Shown one piece after another: positions 1-9,315 of a DNA stretch of 64,000 nucleotides. The translations under genes were made by a program, and so were the position numbers. This DNA comes from Letharia columbiana (lineage: Eukaryota; Ascomycota; Lecanoromycetes; Lecanorales; Parmeliaceae). The notes beneath the pieces were generated by a model. The model did no database searches and was not told the origin of the DNA. It saw nothing but the letters and a program-made list of their open reading frames with translations. Each line of letters begins with the position of its first letter. Positions within the stretch are counted from its first letter, which is position 1. The stretch lies in the NCBI RefSeq assembly GCF_014066305.1, contig NW_023501127.1, positions 1-64,000 on the forward strand, in the 5' to 3' direction.

Positions 1-136
1 TGACGGGACGGGAGGGTATGCGGTTTTTGAGCCAGGAAAGGATCTCGGTCAGGCGGGCGAGCCAGAGAGTAGTTTGAACGGCTAGAGGTCTGAACTTGGT
101 AATGCTTCGAACGGGCCGAGAGGCGATGCAGCCCAT
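1..136 (-). CDS. putative N-myristoylated MGCxxS protein (partial)
   Basis: The ATG lies at 134-136 on the minus strand and the frame stays open to the window edge, giving 45 codons; the C-terminus is outside the window. The protein begins MGCIASRPV: Gly2, Cys3 and Ser6 form the classic signal for N-myristoylation plus neighbouring palmitoylation, as in Src kinases and G-alpha subunits. The rest is basic with a Trp/Leu-rich amphipathic stretch around residues 25-38, which would also suit membrane contact. I do not recognise a family. Two more ORFs with the same N-terminal signature lie at 863-1291 and 4097-4315, which raises confidence that this start is real. The function is unknown; association with the inner face of a membrane is inferred. 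Confidence 0.5.
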   Translation of the reverse strand, partial: MGCIASRPVRSITKFRPLAVQTTLWLARLTEILSWLKNRIPSRPV

Positions 137-862
137 TTTGATGCGTGTGGCTCTGGGTGAAGAACTGATCGCTGGTATGATGGAACGAGAATGGGAACTG
201 TTTGACGCTCTCGGCTTGGGTAGGGGGGTGAGTATCTTCAAGGCGAGACGAGATTGTACGAACGATATCTCAGATGAGCGTTAACAGTACAGATGCGAGG
301 AGTATATACAAGTGCTCAGCATTTGGCGCCATTGTTGTGGTGTCTCTTTATGGGATAAAGTTTGTTGTTGCTACTTTTGTTCATTTCGTGATCGAGGCTT
401 TGTGGATGACTTGTCGATTGTTCATTGTCTTGTCTCATCAAAGCGTTCCTCGATGTTTTTCCCTACCTCCCTTGTCTCAAGATGAAAGACACAAGCCAGG
501 GGTCCGGTCACCAAAGGCGCATTTTCCGAAAGATTGGCGCAGTTGCCATGGTACTGGCTTACCCGAGCTTGAGATCCCTGCGCAAAACGAGAGGTCATGT
601 ACTCATGAAACGGCATACTAGTCGTCCATGAACTTGCAGATACCAATTTAGGCCGGCGCTCCAAGACTGCGACTTTTTGGCCAGCTTGCCAGACTCGATG
701 GGGGTAATGGCTTGCTTCAATGAATGACTTGATGAGAGTCGCTACGAGGTTGGACACGGTGATACGGAAGAAACCAAAGGTATAGCGTTCACACATGGCA
801 TCTTCAAGTATCAAGGACCATGAACGCGCACTTTCAAAGCTAAAGATTACAGCATGGGTGCA
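137..862. other. intergenic, no supported gene
   Basis: Several short ORFs occur on both strands, but none has fungal-like composition, a signal peptide or a recognisable motif. The stretch should contain the promoter of the minus-strand gene ending the window and the 3' region of the gene at 863-1291. Confidence 0.4.
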
Positions 863-1291
863 CTAACTCGAAAAGTACAGCGTATCCCCCTTGGAATAAT
901 GCACCGCCTGACTCTTGACCCTGGGGCCCTGGCCATACTGCACCTTCTGATCCTTGCGCGAGGCCTGCGCGCCCTTCTGTCCACTGCGGGCGTTCAGCTG
1001 CGCGTACGCGTCCCCGTACCTTTCCGGATCGACCGGCCGTACACTCTGGCGTGCTTTGTACGGCGTCGGCGCGCGCTTCTGCCCGCTGCGGCCGTTCAGC
1101 TGCGCGTATGCGTCCCCGTACCTTGCCGGATCAACGGGCGGTACGGACGGGTGTTGATAATGGGGTACGTATAGAGGGATGTTGGGGTCGAACGGGCGGG
1201 ATAGGCGGCTGTTGTTGGGCTTTCGGGGCCCATCGGTCTGCCTTCGCGGCCGGGGGACGGGGTTCGAGGGACGGGACGGTGCGCAGCCCAT
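863..1291 (-). CDS. putative N-myristoylated MGCxxS repeat protein, 142 aa
   Basis: This single-exon ORF begins MGCAPSRPS, with Gly2, Cys3 and Ser6 matching the dual acylation signal. The protein is basic, Pro/Arg/Gln-rich and low in hydrophobic residues, so the acyl anchor would be its only membrane attachment. It contains an internal duplication: PVDPARYGDAYAQLN and PVDPERYGDAYAQLN, followed by GRSGQK and ARSGQK, spaced about 34 residues apart. The duplication is also visible in the DNA around 986-1033 and 1091-1138, so it is a recent tandem event. The C-terminus ends GDTLYFSS; the MGC protein at 4097 also ends in an acidic-then-aromatic tail. No family is recognised and the function is unknown. 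The shared N-terminus and the conserved repeat support real coding. Confidence 0.6.
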   Translation of the reverse strand: MGCAPSRPSNPVPRPRRQTDGPRKPNNSRLSRPFDPNIPLYVPHYQHPSVPPVDPARYGDAYAQLNGRSGQKRAPTPYKARQSVRPVDPERYGDAYAQLNARSGQKGAQASRKDQKVQYGQGPRVKSQAVHYSKGDTLYFSS

Positions 1292-1766
1292 TTCGGTGGT
1301 TTGGTTGAGGAGGGTTGTTTGGTGTTTTGGTTGGAGGTTGGGGAAGTTGAGGATGCGGTAATGGTTTTGAAAAGTTGTACAGAGAAGGGAAATGGATATG
1401 GTGTGTAATAGCAGATGGGATCTGGGACAGCTAAGTACGCGGTTTTGGTCAATGTGTCGTCGTCAGACAGTATAATGCCAATCTTCTTTCAGTCGACTCG
1501 CTGTCTTTGTTCCGAACAAGCTCTCCTATGTCTCTCCTTAATATCTCATTGTCTCTTGTTTCCCTTCGGTACATGTCTCATGGTGCGCGAACCAGACGAT
1601 GCCGCTCATCGCGCGAAAAGCTTTGTACTCGCTAATATGTCAATGTTCCTTTGCCAATGTGTCTTGCACAATGGTGCACATTGGCCTTCGTGCACATTGT
1701 TCTTCACAACAGAATACGAACCTCATTGTAATTCGCAGGCGTTATACTTGCCTTCTGTTGCCATCA

Positions 1767-1774
1767 TATATATA
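1767..1774 (+). promoter_or_regulatory. TATA-box candidate of the GC-rich secreted protein gene
   Basis: TATATATA lies 135 bp upstream of the ATG at 1902, followed by a CT-rich stretch (about 1776-1860) typical of strong fungal promoters. The rest of 1292-1901 shows no gene. Confidence 0.4.
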
Positions 1775-1901
1775 CCCTTCGCCTCTTGTTCTTCTTCAGC
1801 TCCTCAGCATCACTTCCACGCATCCCTCCCAACAGCTCGACACCGCCACTCTCCGAACCCAACCTAAATATATAAAGATCGCAGACAGCAACCAAAAAAG
1901 A

Positions 1902-2597
1902 ATGCCATCACTCCGCACCCTCGCCGCCCTGGCCGCCGTTCTGGCAACGGCCACCGCCAGCTCCATCACCTTCACCAACGCCGCCGCCAAAGACATCTGC
2001 TACATGGCGGAAGTGTCGAGCGGGACCTTTCCCATGACCACCCCCTGCGGGCTCGGCACCGGCATCGCGGTGAAAGCGGGCCAAACCACCAGCGTCGCCC
2101 TCGACCCCACCTTCAACGGCGCCCTGACCGCCTGGACCGCCGGCGTCCGGGGCGCGCGGTACGAGGTCAACTTCGCCGCCACGGCGGGATCGACGTGGTA
2201 CGACGCCGACTACCAACTCGGCATGAGCGACGGCACCCTCGGACCGTCCGACCACCGCCGGCTCGCCGACGGCCGCCCCTCCGCCTCCGGCGAGCCCGAC
2301 ACCCTCGCCAAAGCCAACGCCGCCTGGCCCCAGACGCCGAACCGCGCCGCCCTGCTCGCGTACCCGGATTACATCCGGCAGGGTTCCGACGGTGGGCTGG
2401 GCTTCGTCTACTGCGACGGCGAGGCCCCGCCGGTCGTCGTCGATTTCTTCCAGGTCACGGCGGAGTTCGACGCCTATATCGATGCCGGGAGCGTGGCGGG
2501 CGTGACGCCGGCGGCGGCGGATGCGGAGGCGGTCAGGATGGCGGATGCGCAGAGTTTGCGGGTCGATACGCAGGATATGCTCATCGTGGCCCATTAG
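1902..2597 (+). CDS. secreted protein of unknown function, 231 aa
   Basis: The ORF starts at the ATG at 1902; the longer frame from 1599 is rejected because codon bias begins only here. Residues 1-20 (MPSLRTLAALAAVLATATAS) are a clear signal peptide with Ala-x-Ala-type cleavage. The mature protein begins SITFTN, is rich in Ala, Gly and Asp, and has three cysteines (in KDICYM, TPCGLG and VYCDGE), so it is probably an extracellular folded domain. The opening (ITFTNAAAKDICYMAE...) has a flavour of thaumatin-like or cell-surface beta-sandwich proteins, but I cannot assign a family. Third codon positions are strongly G/C, far more than in neighbouring genes. This fits high expression or a different origin, and it also explains the long antisense ORF, which is a shadow. 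A TATA box lies upstream. Confidence 0.75.
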   Translation: MPSLRTLAALAAVLATATASSITFTNAAAKDICYMAEVSSGTFPMTTPCGLGTGIAVKAGQTTSVALDPTFNGALTAWTAGVRGARYEVNFAATAGSTWYDADYQLGMSDGTLGPSDHRRLADGRPSASGEPDTLAKANAAWPQTPNRAALLAYPDYIRQGSDGGLGFVYCDGEAPPVVVDFFQVTAEFDAYIDAGSVAGVTPAAADAEAVRMADAQSLRVDTQDMLIVAH

Positions 2598-3519
2598 GGT
2601 GAGGGTGAGGGGTTTTGGGTAGTCGAGTCATGACGTCTTGGAGTTTTGATCTGTTAATCTCTTTCTGTCTTGGGGAGTATCCGACACTGGTACAATCTTT
2701 CAATCTGGTAAAGCACGTTAGCTTTTCTTTCTAACGGGGTATAATTCAATTCAACGGTATATACATCCGTTTGCATATTCTCCGTCATAGTAACAACATG
2801 AACTTAGCAAGTACTCCTCGCAATTGAAATCTGAGGATCTACGAGTCATGCTGAATTGAGTTTGTGATCCGTGCTTTGAGCTTTGAGTTACTATCACACT
2901 TGTAGTTTGATATCTTGATGACAAATGACATATGATAAACCGAGACTTTGACCGATTATACAGTGATGCGCGTAGGCCGAAAAGTCAGGTGAGGGGGTGA
3001 ATTCCCAGCACCGCCGAATCTCAGACCTATGTACCGTTCAACATTTAGCGGGTGCAGTTTTCAGAATCCGAGATGCTGAGAATTATTCAAGGGCGGAAAT
3101 TGCTAATGTACTCATATGGTATGGGTATGGTTGGGGCTGCTGTGAGGAAAAAGCGTGCAAATTTCGACGAGAGCTCCTTTGTGCGACTGTTCGACTGTGG
3201 TGGTTGATGAATGGATCGAGGCCCAAGGAATTGTTCTCGACGACGTTCAAGAATGCTCTCGACCTCGGTGAGTCCTCCAAGGCGAACCATAACGATTGTT
3301 CTGCTCTCCAACAGTAAAGGTATTGTGTAGCACAATGATTATTTTCTCGCGCCATTGTCGCCATCAAAGCTATTGTACTCCTTGGGTACATATAAACAGG
3401 AAGGAAGGAACGGCCTTGCGCCGAGGCATACCTGCACCATCGCCTATATCCAGCATTCTCCCATTTCCCACCACAGCGCAGTCTCCACCACTACTACGGT
3501 ATACTCGACATCCGCAAGC
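2598..3519. other. intergenic, nothing recognised
   Basis: Moderately AT-rich sequence with no convincing ORF or RNA gene; frames at 2997-3391 run on both strands without conserved features. Confidence 0.4.
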
Positions 3520-3729
3520 ATGGGCGCAGTACACGTCCTCTCAAGAGCGGCTCCCGCATCGGCTCCCAAGTGTCCACTGGGGTGCGCGAATCCCAACAGC
3601 TGCCATCCGATTCTTCTCGGTCTTGGCATCCTATATGTTTTCCTCCTCCTCATCACGCTGTTTGGTTCTACCGGCCGACGGAAAAGGTCGACCGAGTATT
3701 CTTCCAAAGGGGCAGACTGCATGCCTTGA
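3520..3729 (+). CDS. possible small single-pass membrane protein, 69 aa
   Basis: Within a longer frame, the ATG at 3520 gives a plausible small protein: MGAVHVLSRAAPASAPKC, then a hydrophobic helix of about 20 residues (ILLGLGILYVFLLLITLFG, residues 31-49), then a basic stop-transfer segment TGRRKRS. Four cysteines lie before the helix or at the C-terminus. This topology is what a short tail-anchored or single-pass protein would look like. There is no family recognition and no supporting intron, so it could be a chance ORF. Confidence 0.28.
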   Translation: MGAVHVLSRAAPASAPKCPLGCANPNSCHPILLGLGILYVFLLLITLFGSTGRRKRSTEYSSKGADCMP

Positions 3730-4096
3730 CACTGACAGCCAGGAGCTGTTCCGTTTGTGATGTGAATCGCTCAGGGAGCGGACAAAGGCAGGGAGGAGGG
3801 CAGCGTTTCATTGTCTTGTGTGGTAGGTTGTCTGGGATAATACAATCGCATCGGTATTCCTTTGTCTGTTCATTGTCGTCAACGCGTTTCACGACCTAAA
3901 ATTGCCGTGTCAAAGGAGCTGGACATACATGTAGCAAAGAGACTTGACGTTTGCGATCACAGCACTTGCCTTTATGTTCCCTATACCCAGAGCCCACATC
4001 TCAACATCCCCTCTTCATTTTAGATTCCCAACTCACCAACATCAATTTCCGTTCCCCAACCCGACCCCGAAGTAAAAAAACAAAACAGCCACAAAG

Positions 4097-4315
4097 ATGG
4101 GCTGCGGACATTCACGACCGTCACGAGAAACGGACTCCGGATATCGCTCCACCAACGCCAAACCGAATCGCCGCCCCAAATGGGCAGGGGCTCACAGCTC
4201 CCAACGGAACAATCGCGGATATGAGAAGCTGACCGCAAGAGGAAAAGGCGGGGTGAAATCGTCCCGGATGAACAGGGTGAAGGTCGACGAGGACGGGGTG
4301 ATTTGGTACTACTGA
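4097..4315 (+). CDS. putative N-myristoylated MGCxxS protein, 72 aa
   Basis: This single-exon ORF begins MGCGHSRPS: Gly2, Cys3 and Ser6 again form the myristoylation plus palmitoylation signal, and the SRPS after it matches the protein at 863-1291. The remainder is very basic (Arg/Lys/Asn/Ser), probably disordered, and ends DEDGVIWYY. The ATG context (cacaaagATGg) is good. No family is recognised. Together with the other two MGC ORFs it forms a small cluster of proteins that share an anchor but have different bodies. A role at the plasma membrane is inference only. Confidence 0.55.
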   Translation: MGCGHSRPSRETDSGYRSTNAKPNRRPKWAGAHSSQRNNRGYEKLTARGKGGVKSSRMNRVKVDEDGVIWYY

Positions 4316-4766
4316 TCACGGTCGCGGCGTGGTGCGAGCACGGACGTTGCGAAAGTCTCGTGGAGCGAGGGAGACTGGATCATCGAGCCTTTTGATACTT
4401 TTGCGAGATGGTGCAGACAGGATTGTTATGGCTTCTGTAGCACGGTAGAGAACCATTTGGATCGCTTGACCCTTTTTTCAATGTACCCAGGACTTGAAAG
4501 ACGATTTCGTGAAGTGTGGCATTGTGAGCGCGAAAGGTGAACGTAGGAGATGGCGAAGAGATGATTGTGAATGCCAAGTCTGGACCATCAGGAGCAGGGT
4601 GAGGGCCTTGAAAATTTTGGAGAACGGTGCCTGGAAGGATACGAAGGCAAGAAGAAGCATATATAGAGCCGTTGATCTTGGAAGCATATCGAGAAAACCG
4701 ACGACTGGACGTGGACACGGGTTCAAAATTTACAAAGTCCCCTCTATCCTTTTCTCCTACCTACAT

Positions 4767-5273
4767 TCAAGCCGTTTCAACCGCCGTCCCAGCCAGCGTA
4801 CCCTCAAGCTTCTCATCCACCCGTGCACCGATAAACCCACTCCCAATATTCCCCAACCCCTCAACCTCAATCATCCACTCCCCGATCCAGCACGCCTCTC
4901 TCTCGAAAAAGGCTCCGACTCCATACATGGTATCGGCGAGCATGCTCCACGTCAACTGTCCGGTACGGGCGTCGCCGTGGTTTTCAATGGTGGCAATGGC
5001 TCCACCGTAAGACCATGAGACTGTGTCGATGAAGATGAGGCCATCGCCGTGATTGACGATGGCGGAGTGGTAGATGGAATTGAGTGCAGTAAGCAGAGTC
5101 TGGTAAGTGACGGTAGGGGCGAGGGTAGGTGCTGCTGCGTAGCCGATGAATATGAGGGTGGTAGGGGAGTTGGGCACGTGATAGGACTTTGATCTCTGGA
5201 TGGGACTGGGGAGTGTCAGTCTGTGGGATAGTTTAAGACTCGAGAAAACTTTGAAGATGTTACGTCGAGGCAT
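4767..5273 (-). CDS. hypothetical protein, possibly missing a 5' exon
   Basis: The minus-strand ORF encodes up to 168 aa. The portion from about residue 35 on has protein-like composition, with blocks such as HSAIVNHGDGLIFIDTVSWSYGG, GQLTWSMLADTMYGVGAFF and WIGEWMIEVEGLGNIGSG. Such proteins of unknown function are common in Pezizomycotina and often carry an N-terminal signal peptide in a separate exon. The first 30 residues here (MPRRNIFKVFSSL...) look less natural, and a candidate acceptor CCATCCAG lies at 5196-5202, so the true N-terminus may come from an upstream exon I could not place. The 3' end at 4767 is clear. Function is unknown. Confidence 0.45.
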   Translation of the reverse strand: MPRRNIFKVFSSLKLSHRLTLPSPIQRSKSYHVPNSPTTLIFIGYAAAPTLAPTVTYQTLLTALNSIYHSAIVNHGDGLIFIDTVSWSYGGAIATIENHGDARTGQLTWSMLADTMYGVGAFFEREACWIGEWMIEVEGLGNIGSGFIGARVDEKLEGTLAGTAVETA

Positions 5274-6652
5274 CCAAGAGACCTACTTTGATCCTGTGGC
5301 GTTGGTAATTGTATTGCTGAGAGGCGACGCAAGGAGGGTCGAGAGATTTGGCTGGGCATTGGATGCTGCCAAAGCTGATAAGACAACTCTCGCAGTGGTC
5401 AGTAGCACAGAGAGACGAAGGAACTTCATGACTAAGTTGGGACAGATGGGTGCTCATCAAAGACTGCACCTGAAAGAAAGTGGAAATGGGGTGCATTAGT
5501 AAAACGCACGGGCAGTGCGTTTATCAAACCAGTCTCATGGGTCTTAGCCTCAGGGTCTTTCTGCAGGTACAAAGCGTACAATATCAGACCATGACGCATC
5601 TCGCGAGAGGCGGAAGAGGGTCTTGGAAGAAAAGCGCTCGATCCCCAAGATAGGTGGGTGCCTTCCTTGCCGGCAAATTCGAGAGACAGCTTTGTTCGTA
5701 GTGACATACAGCATGATTTTATGAAGTTTAACAATGCCAAAGTCTCTGCTTCGAAGTACAGCGTAGACATGCTATGATGCTTCATAACAACTGTCTTTCC
5801 GCAGCCACCCTAAGAATCAGTAACTGAAAGCGGCAGTCGCGTGTGAGGCTGCTTATCAGCGAACGGCTACCGCCAGCTTGGGTCGCATGGGCCTTCAGAT
5901 ATAGACCGATATGAAGCCACTACGATTTAGTAGGCGCTCCAGGGTCCAGATCTTGACTTGCGGTCCGATTGCAAGGCTCGCCTCCTACTTCTCACTTGAT
6001 GAAAACCCTGATACCCTGTGACTCCAGTTTATGGGATAGACTGAAGTCGTGGGCGTCTCAACGTCGCTGAGATCTCTCTCGGACAGCTCAAAGCGGAATT
6101 TGTTCGGTGTGAAGATGGCTGCAATAGTGAATTAGAAATTGCAGTATGCGAGGTTATTTGGCAGAAAACCGCGTCAGGAGCCTGCAACGAAATGCATCAG
6201 ACTGCGGATTGATGCGTACGGTCGGTCCTTGAAGCCTGATCAAGTGGAGGTACGCCTTCAAGTGCAGAAAAAAACAAAGGGAGCATCAAAGAATTCCACG
6301 AGAGCTGTTCCACTCTGTATTCCCCAATTGGAACAAGCATTGGCATGATTCGCCAGAGATGCCGGGCATGCACGCTTCAGCCGAGAACTCATATGACCCC
6401 TGAGTCCAGACTGCCAACAACAATATACTCGCCGTAAAGCTATGACGACCAGCTCCCTTGAAAACCGAAAATTGACCTCAAACCTTTTGTTTCTGGAAAA
6501 AGAGCCCTTGCCTTTGAATCATCGTAACCAAACAGAAATGGAGAAATGCCCCTGGCAATCTAGGGCAGATGGGCAAAAGCCCACTCTAGCGTTGTGAGGC
6601 TAGCTAGGCCTCAGAGATGAACATCTCAACTCCTCGGTATCAATGTCCCGCT
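5274..6652. other. long intergenic region, nothing recognised
   Basis: About 1.4 kb with only short ORFs of random composition on both strands. It may contain the missing 5' exon and promoter of the gene at 4767-5273 and the 3' region of the cyclophilin gene. Confidence 0.4.
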
Positions 6653-8666
6653 TTAAGCAACATCAATGCTGACGATCTTGATATCTTCCTCCGGTTTCTC
6701 CTTGTAGACTCTGGCATTCTCGATCCGATGCACCACATCGAGCCCTTGCACCGCTCTCCCAAAGATTGTGTGCTTCCTGTCCAACCAAGGCGTCCTTTCT
6801 GTCGTGATGAAAAATTGGCTGCCATTCGTATTTGGCCCTGCATTTGCCATGCTAACCGTGTAAGCTTTGTCGTGTTTGAGCGCAGAGAATTCATCCGCAA
6901 ATTCCGTGCCCCAGATGCTTTCACCACCAGTCCCATCACCTAGCGGATCGCCACACTGGATCATGAATTTCCGGATCACGCGGTGGAATATTGTATTGTT
7001 GTAGTAGCCGTTCTTGCTATGAGTGACGAAGTTCTCCACAGCTTTGGGGGCAGCTTCGGGAAAAAGACGGATGTGGATGTCGCCATATGTTGTATGTAGA
7101 ATGGCTGCGGTACCACTCTCCGCAGGCTTGGCTTCGACTTGTTGGCGAGAATTGAGATTCCTGGGCTTTTCATTTTGAACGTCGCGAGAAGACTTGCTGA
7201 TATCGGTCTCGTTGGTGAAAATATAGAAGCGGACTTTTCCTGAGCCAGTGGAAACGAGCATCGGATCTCGCTCTTCGGCTTCTTGGAGGAGAGGATTGGC
7301 GCTGGCAGCCATGGAGACCGTGACAACACCTTTCTTTTGAGGTTGACCCTGGTAAATAGCCAGATTCAATGGGCGGAACGATTCATCCTTGCCGTAGACT
7401 TTGACGACGCGATTGGTCAGGGTATTGATGACCTTCGATCCCAGGAGAGAGCCATAGATGATGAAATTACCTGACTCGTCGAATATTATGTTGATCTTAT
7501 TTTGAAATGCTGGATTTTCCAGTTCCCGTTCAACAGCTAGTCGCCTGCCAAACTCCACATCTTCGAGCTTCTGCAACGCCGTACCGGCTTGTTGCATGTC
7601 GGTGACAGTTGATAGTGACTCGTCATACGTGCGGTAGAGCTTGCCAGTAGCAAAGTCAAAGACTCTGACCTTTCGATCAGGAAAAGAAAATGTTGCAAAC
7701 TGTGTACCAGAAGGTGAGATGGTGATGGAAGTTGGCAAACTTTTCGCTTTCTTGAACTCGAACAAGTCCGTTGAGCTTTTATACTTGAAAAGATTGTCCG
7801 GTTTCTCGTAGTTTCCACCGGGGCTCCAATATTCAATCATACCATTATCATCAGCAGAGATAGCACAGTCATAGCCATTGTTGTACGCAATTGTTCTCAC
7901 TGAGCTTTTGTGCAAACTGGTAATTCGGTGTATTGAAGTCTGCGATTCACCCCTGCCATCATATATATTGATTATATGGTCGGCCTCATTTGAGACAGCA
8001 AGTAAGGGTAGCGAGGCGCCGCGCCTATGGACCCAACATATTGATCTAGGTGTGAAGTCCAGCTGGAGAATCGCTAGCAGATCTAAGCGGTGTGTTAGCG
8101 TGCAATCTTCGCACTGGTTCCAAGGACTATACCAAACGTAATGACATCGAAGATTTTGATCGTCTTGTCCGCTCCAGCGGTAGCAAAGCTGCGTCCATCC
8201 TGGCTGACACTGACACTCTTGATTTCTCCAACATGCGCCCTGAACTCCTTCACCGACTCTATTCCTACAGCAACCTTCTTCCAGAATTTAACGACCCCGT
8301 CTACCGAGCTGGTAATTAAAAAGTCTGTAAATGGAGTAACCGTGACGAAAGAAAGCTGGTCTTTGTGCATCAGAGATTTGGAGTAGCGCGGAGAGGTAGG
8401 GAGGGCGGAGATATATAGCTTTTCGTAAGGAAGCTTTCGACGCTTCTTTTTGGTGCGGTTGAAGGCAGTGCCGGACCAAAGTCGTCCTCAGAGGAGCTAT
8501 CTATGTAAAAGTCAGCCAGGTGGGTAGAGGAAGAGCTTCTATGGATATATGTACCATCGTTTTGTACTGAGTCGCTGTTGGGCATGGCCGGAATTGCATT
8601 CCCGTCTTCGAAATCGGCCCGCGATCGTTTGTGTGCATTGTCTGGGGATTGGATCTCAGTCTCCAT
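6653..8666 (-). CDS. cyp15: WD40-repeat peptidyl-prolyl cis-trans isomerase (PPWD1/Cyp15 type), with one frameshift
   Basis: Exons are complement(6653..8082, 8133..8666); the 50-nt intron GTATAG...GCTTAG restores the frame exactly (ITF then DLLAIL). The start at 8666 (METEIQ) is preferred to the in-frame ATG at 8750. The N-terminus carries WD40 repeats (for example [20 protein letters not shown] and DGVVKFWKK). The C-terminal cyclophilin domain is complete with catalytic residues in [22 protein letters not shown] and [15 protein letters not shown]1-family proteins are spliceosome-associated nuclear prolyl isomerases. At 8447-8451 the coding strand has five A's where six are needed to join ...ALPSTAPK to [12 protein letters not shown]. 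As written the gene is frameshifted, by sequencing error or real mutation. With one base added the protein would be about 655 aa, a normal family length. Confidence 0.9.
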
Positions 8667-9315
8667 CTTTATGTTTCCTGGGAAGTACCTAGGTTCACAA
8701 TGTCTGAGGTCCCTTGAAATGGAGACGCTGAGATCCTTAGCGAAACCCATGATTTACCGAAGATAACCCATGAACAAAAGACCTAGCCCTAAATTCAGAC
8801 AGTCACTAGCGAACCAGAGTTATCATCATTGAGAGAATTTTGAATATATTAATTTACACACTAGCTTCTAAAAGGTCGACTGAGCATGTCTAATTCATGA
8901 TATTAAGCCTCTCCCAACGGGTTTCTCGACCCAAATATGGAGATAATGAGTGCATGATATGGTACTGAAAGCCCCATTCCTACGCTCGCTTAAGCAAGCT
9001 ATTTGTCTGCTCAAGCTCATTACCCGGATCCACCCTTATTGACCGTCATCTCGGTCTTTGGTTCCAAGGCAATTTGTTATTGTCTAGAATGCTCGGGAGT
9101 CGATTATCTCATGCCTGTACCAGTTGCTGGCTCTAGAAACAGTGGTGGCATCCTAGAATGGAGACTTGAGGGCGGAAGCACAGGTCTTTGGAATACCAAG
9201 CAACGGAGGTCAGCTGGCATGAAGCTATGCTTGAAAGCATTAATGCATGCTTCCATCAGCACTCAAGCCGAAGCAAGGGTCTTTGCCCTCGATATCCGAG
9301 GTGGCACATATTGCT
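8667..9315. other. intergenic, nothing recognised
   Basis: Lies between the 5' end of the cyclophilin gene and the 3' end of FCF1, both on the minus strand. Short ORFs here are not supported. Confidence 0.4.

Noticed and set aside
1599..1901. N-terminal extension of the secreted protein ORF
   Set aside because: The extension has random composition and would bury the signal peptide; the TATA box and CT-rich leader fall inside it.
1908..2594. 228-aa ORF on the minus strand
   Set aside because: It is the antisense shadow of the GC-biased secreted protein; Arg/Gly-rich composition and no motifs.
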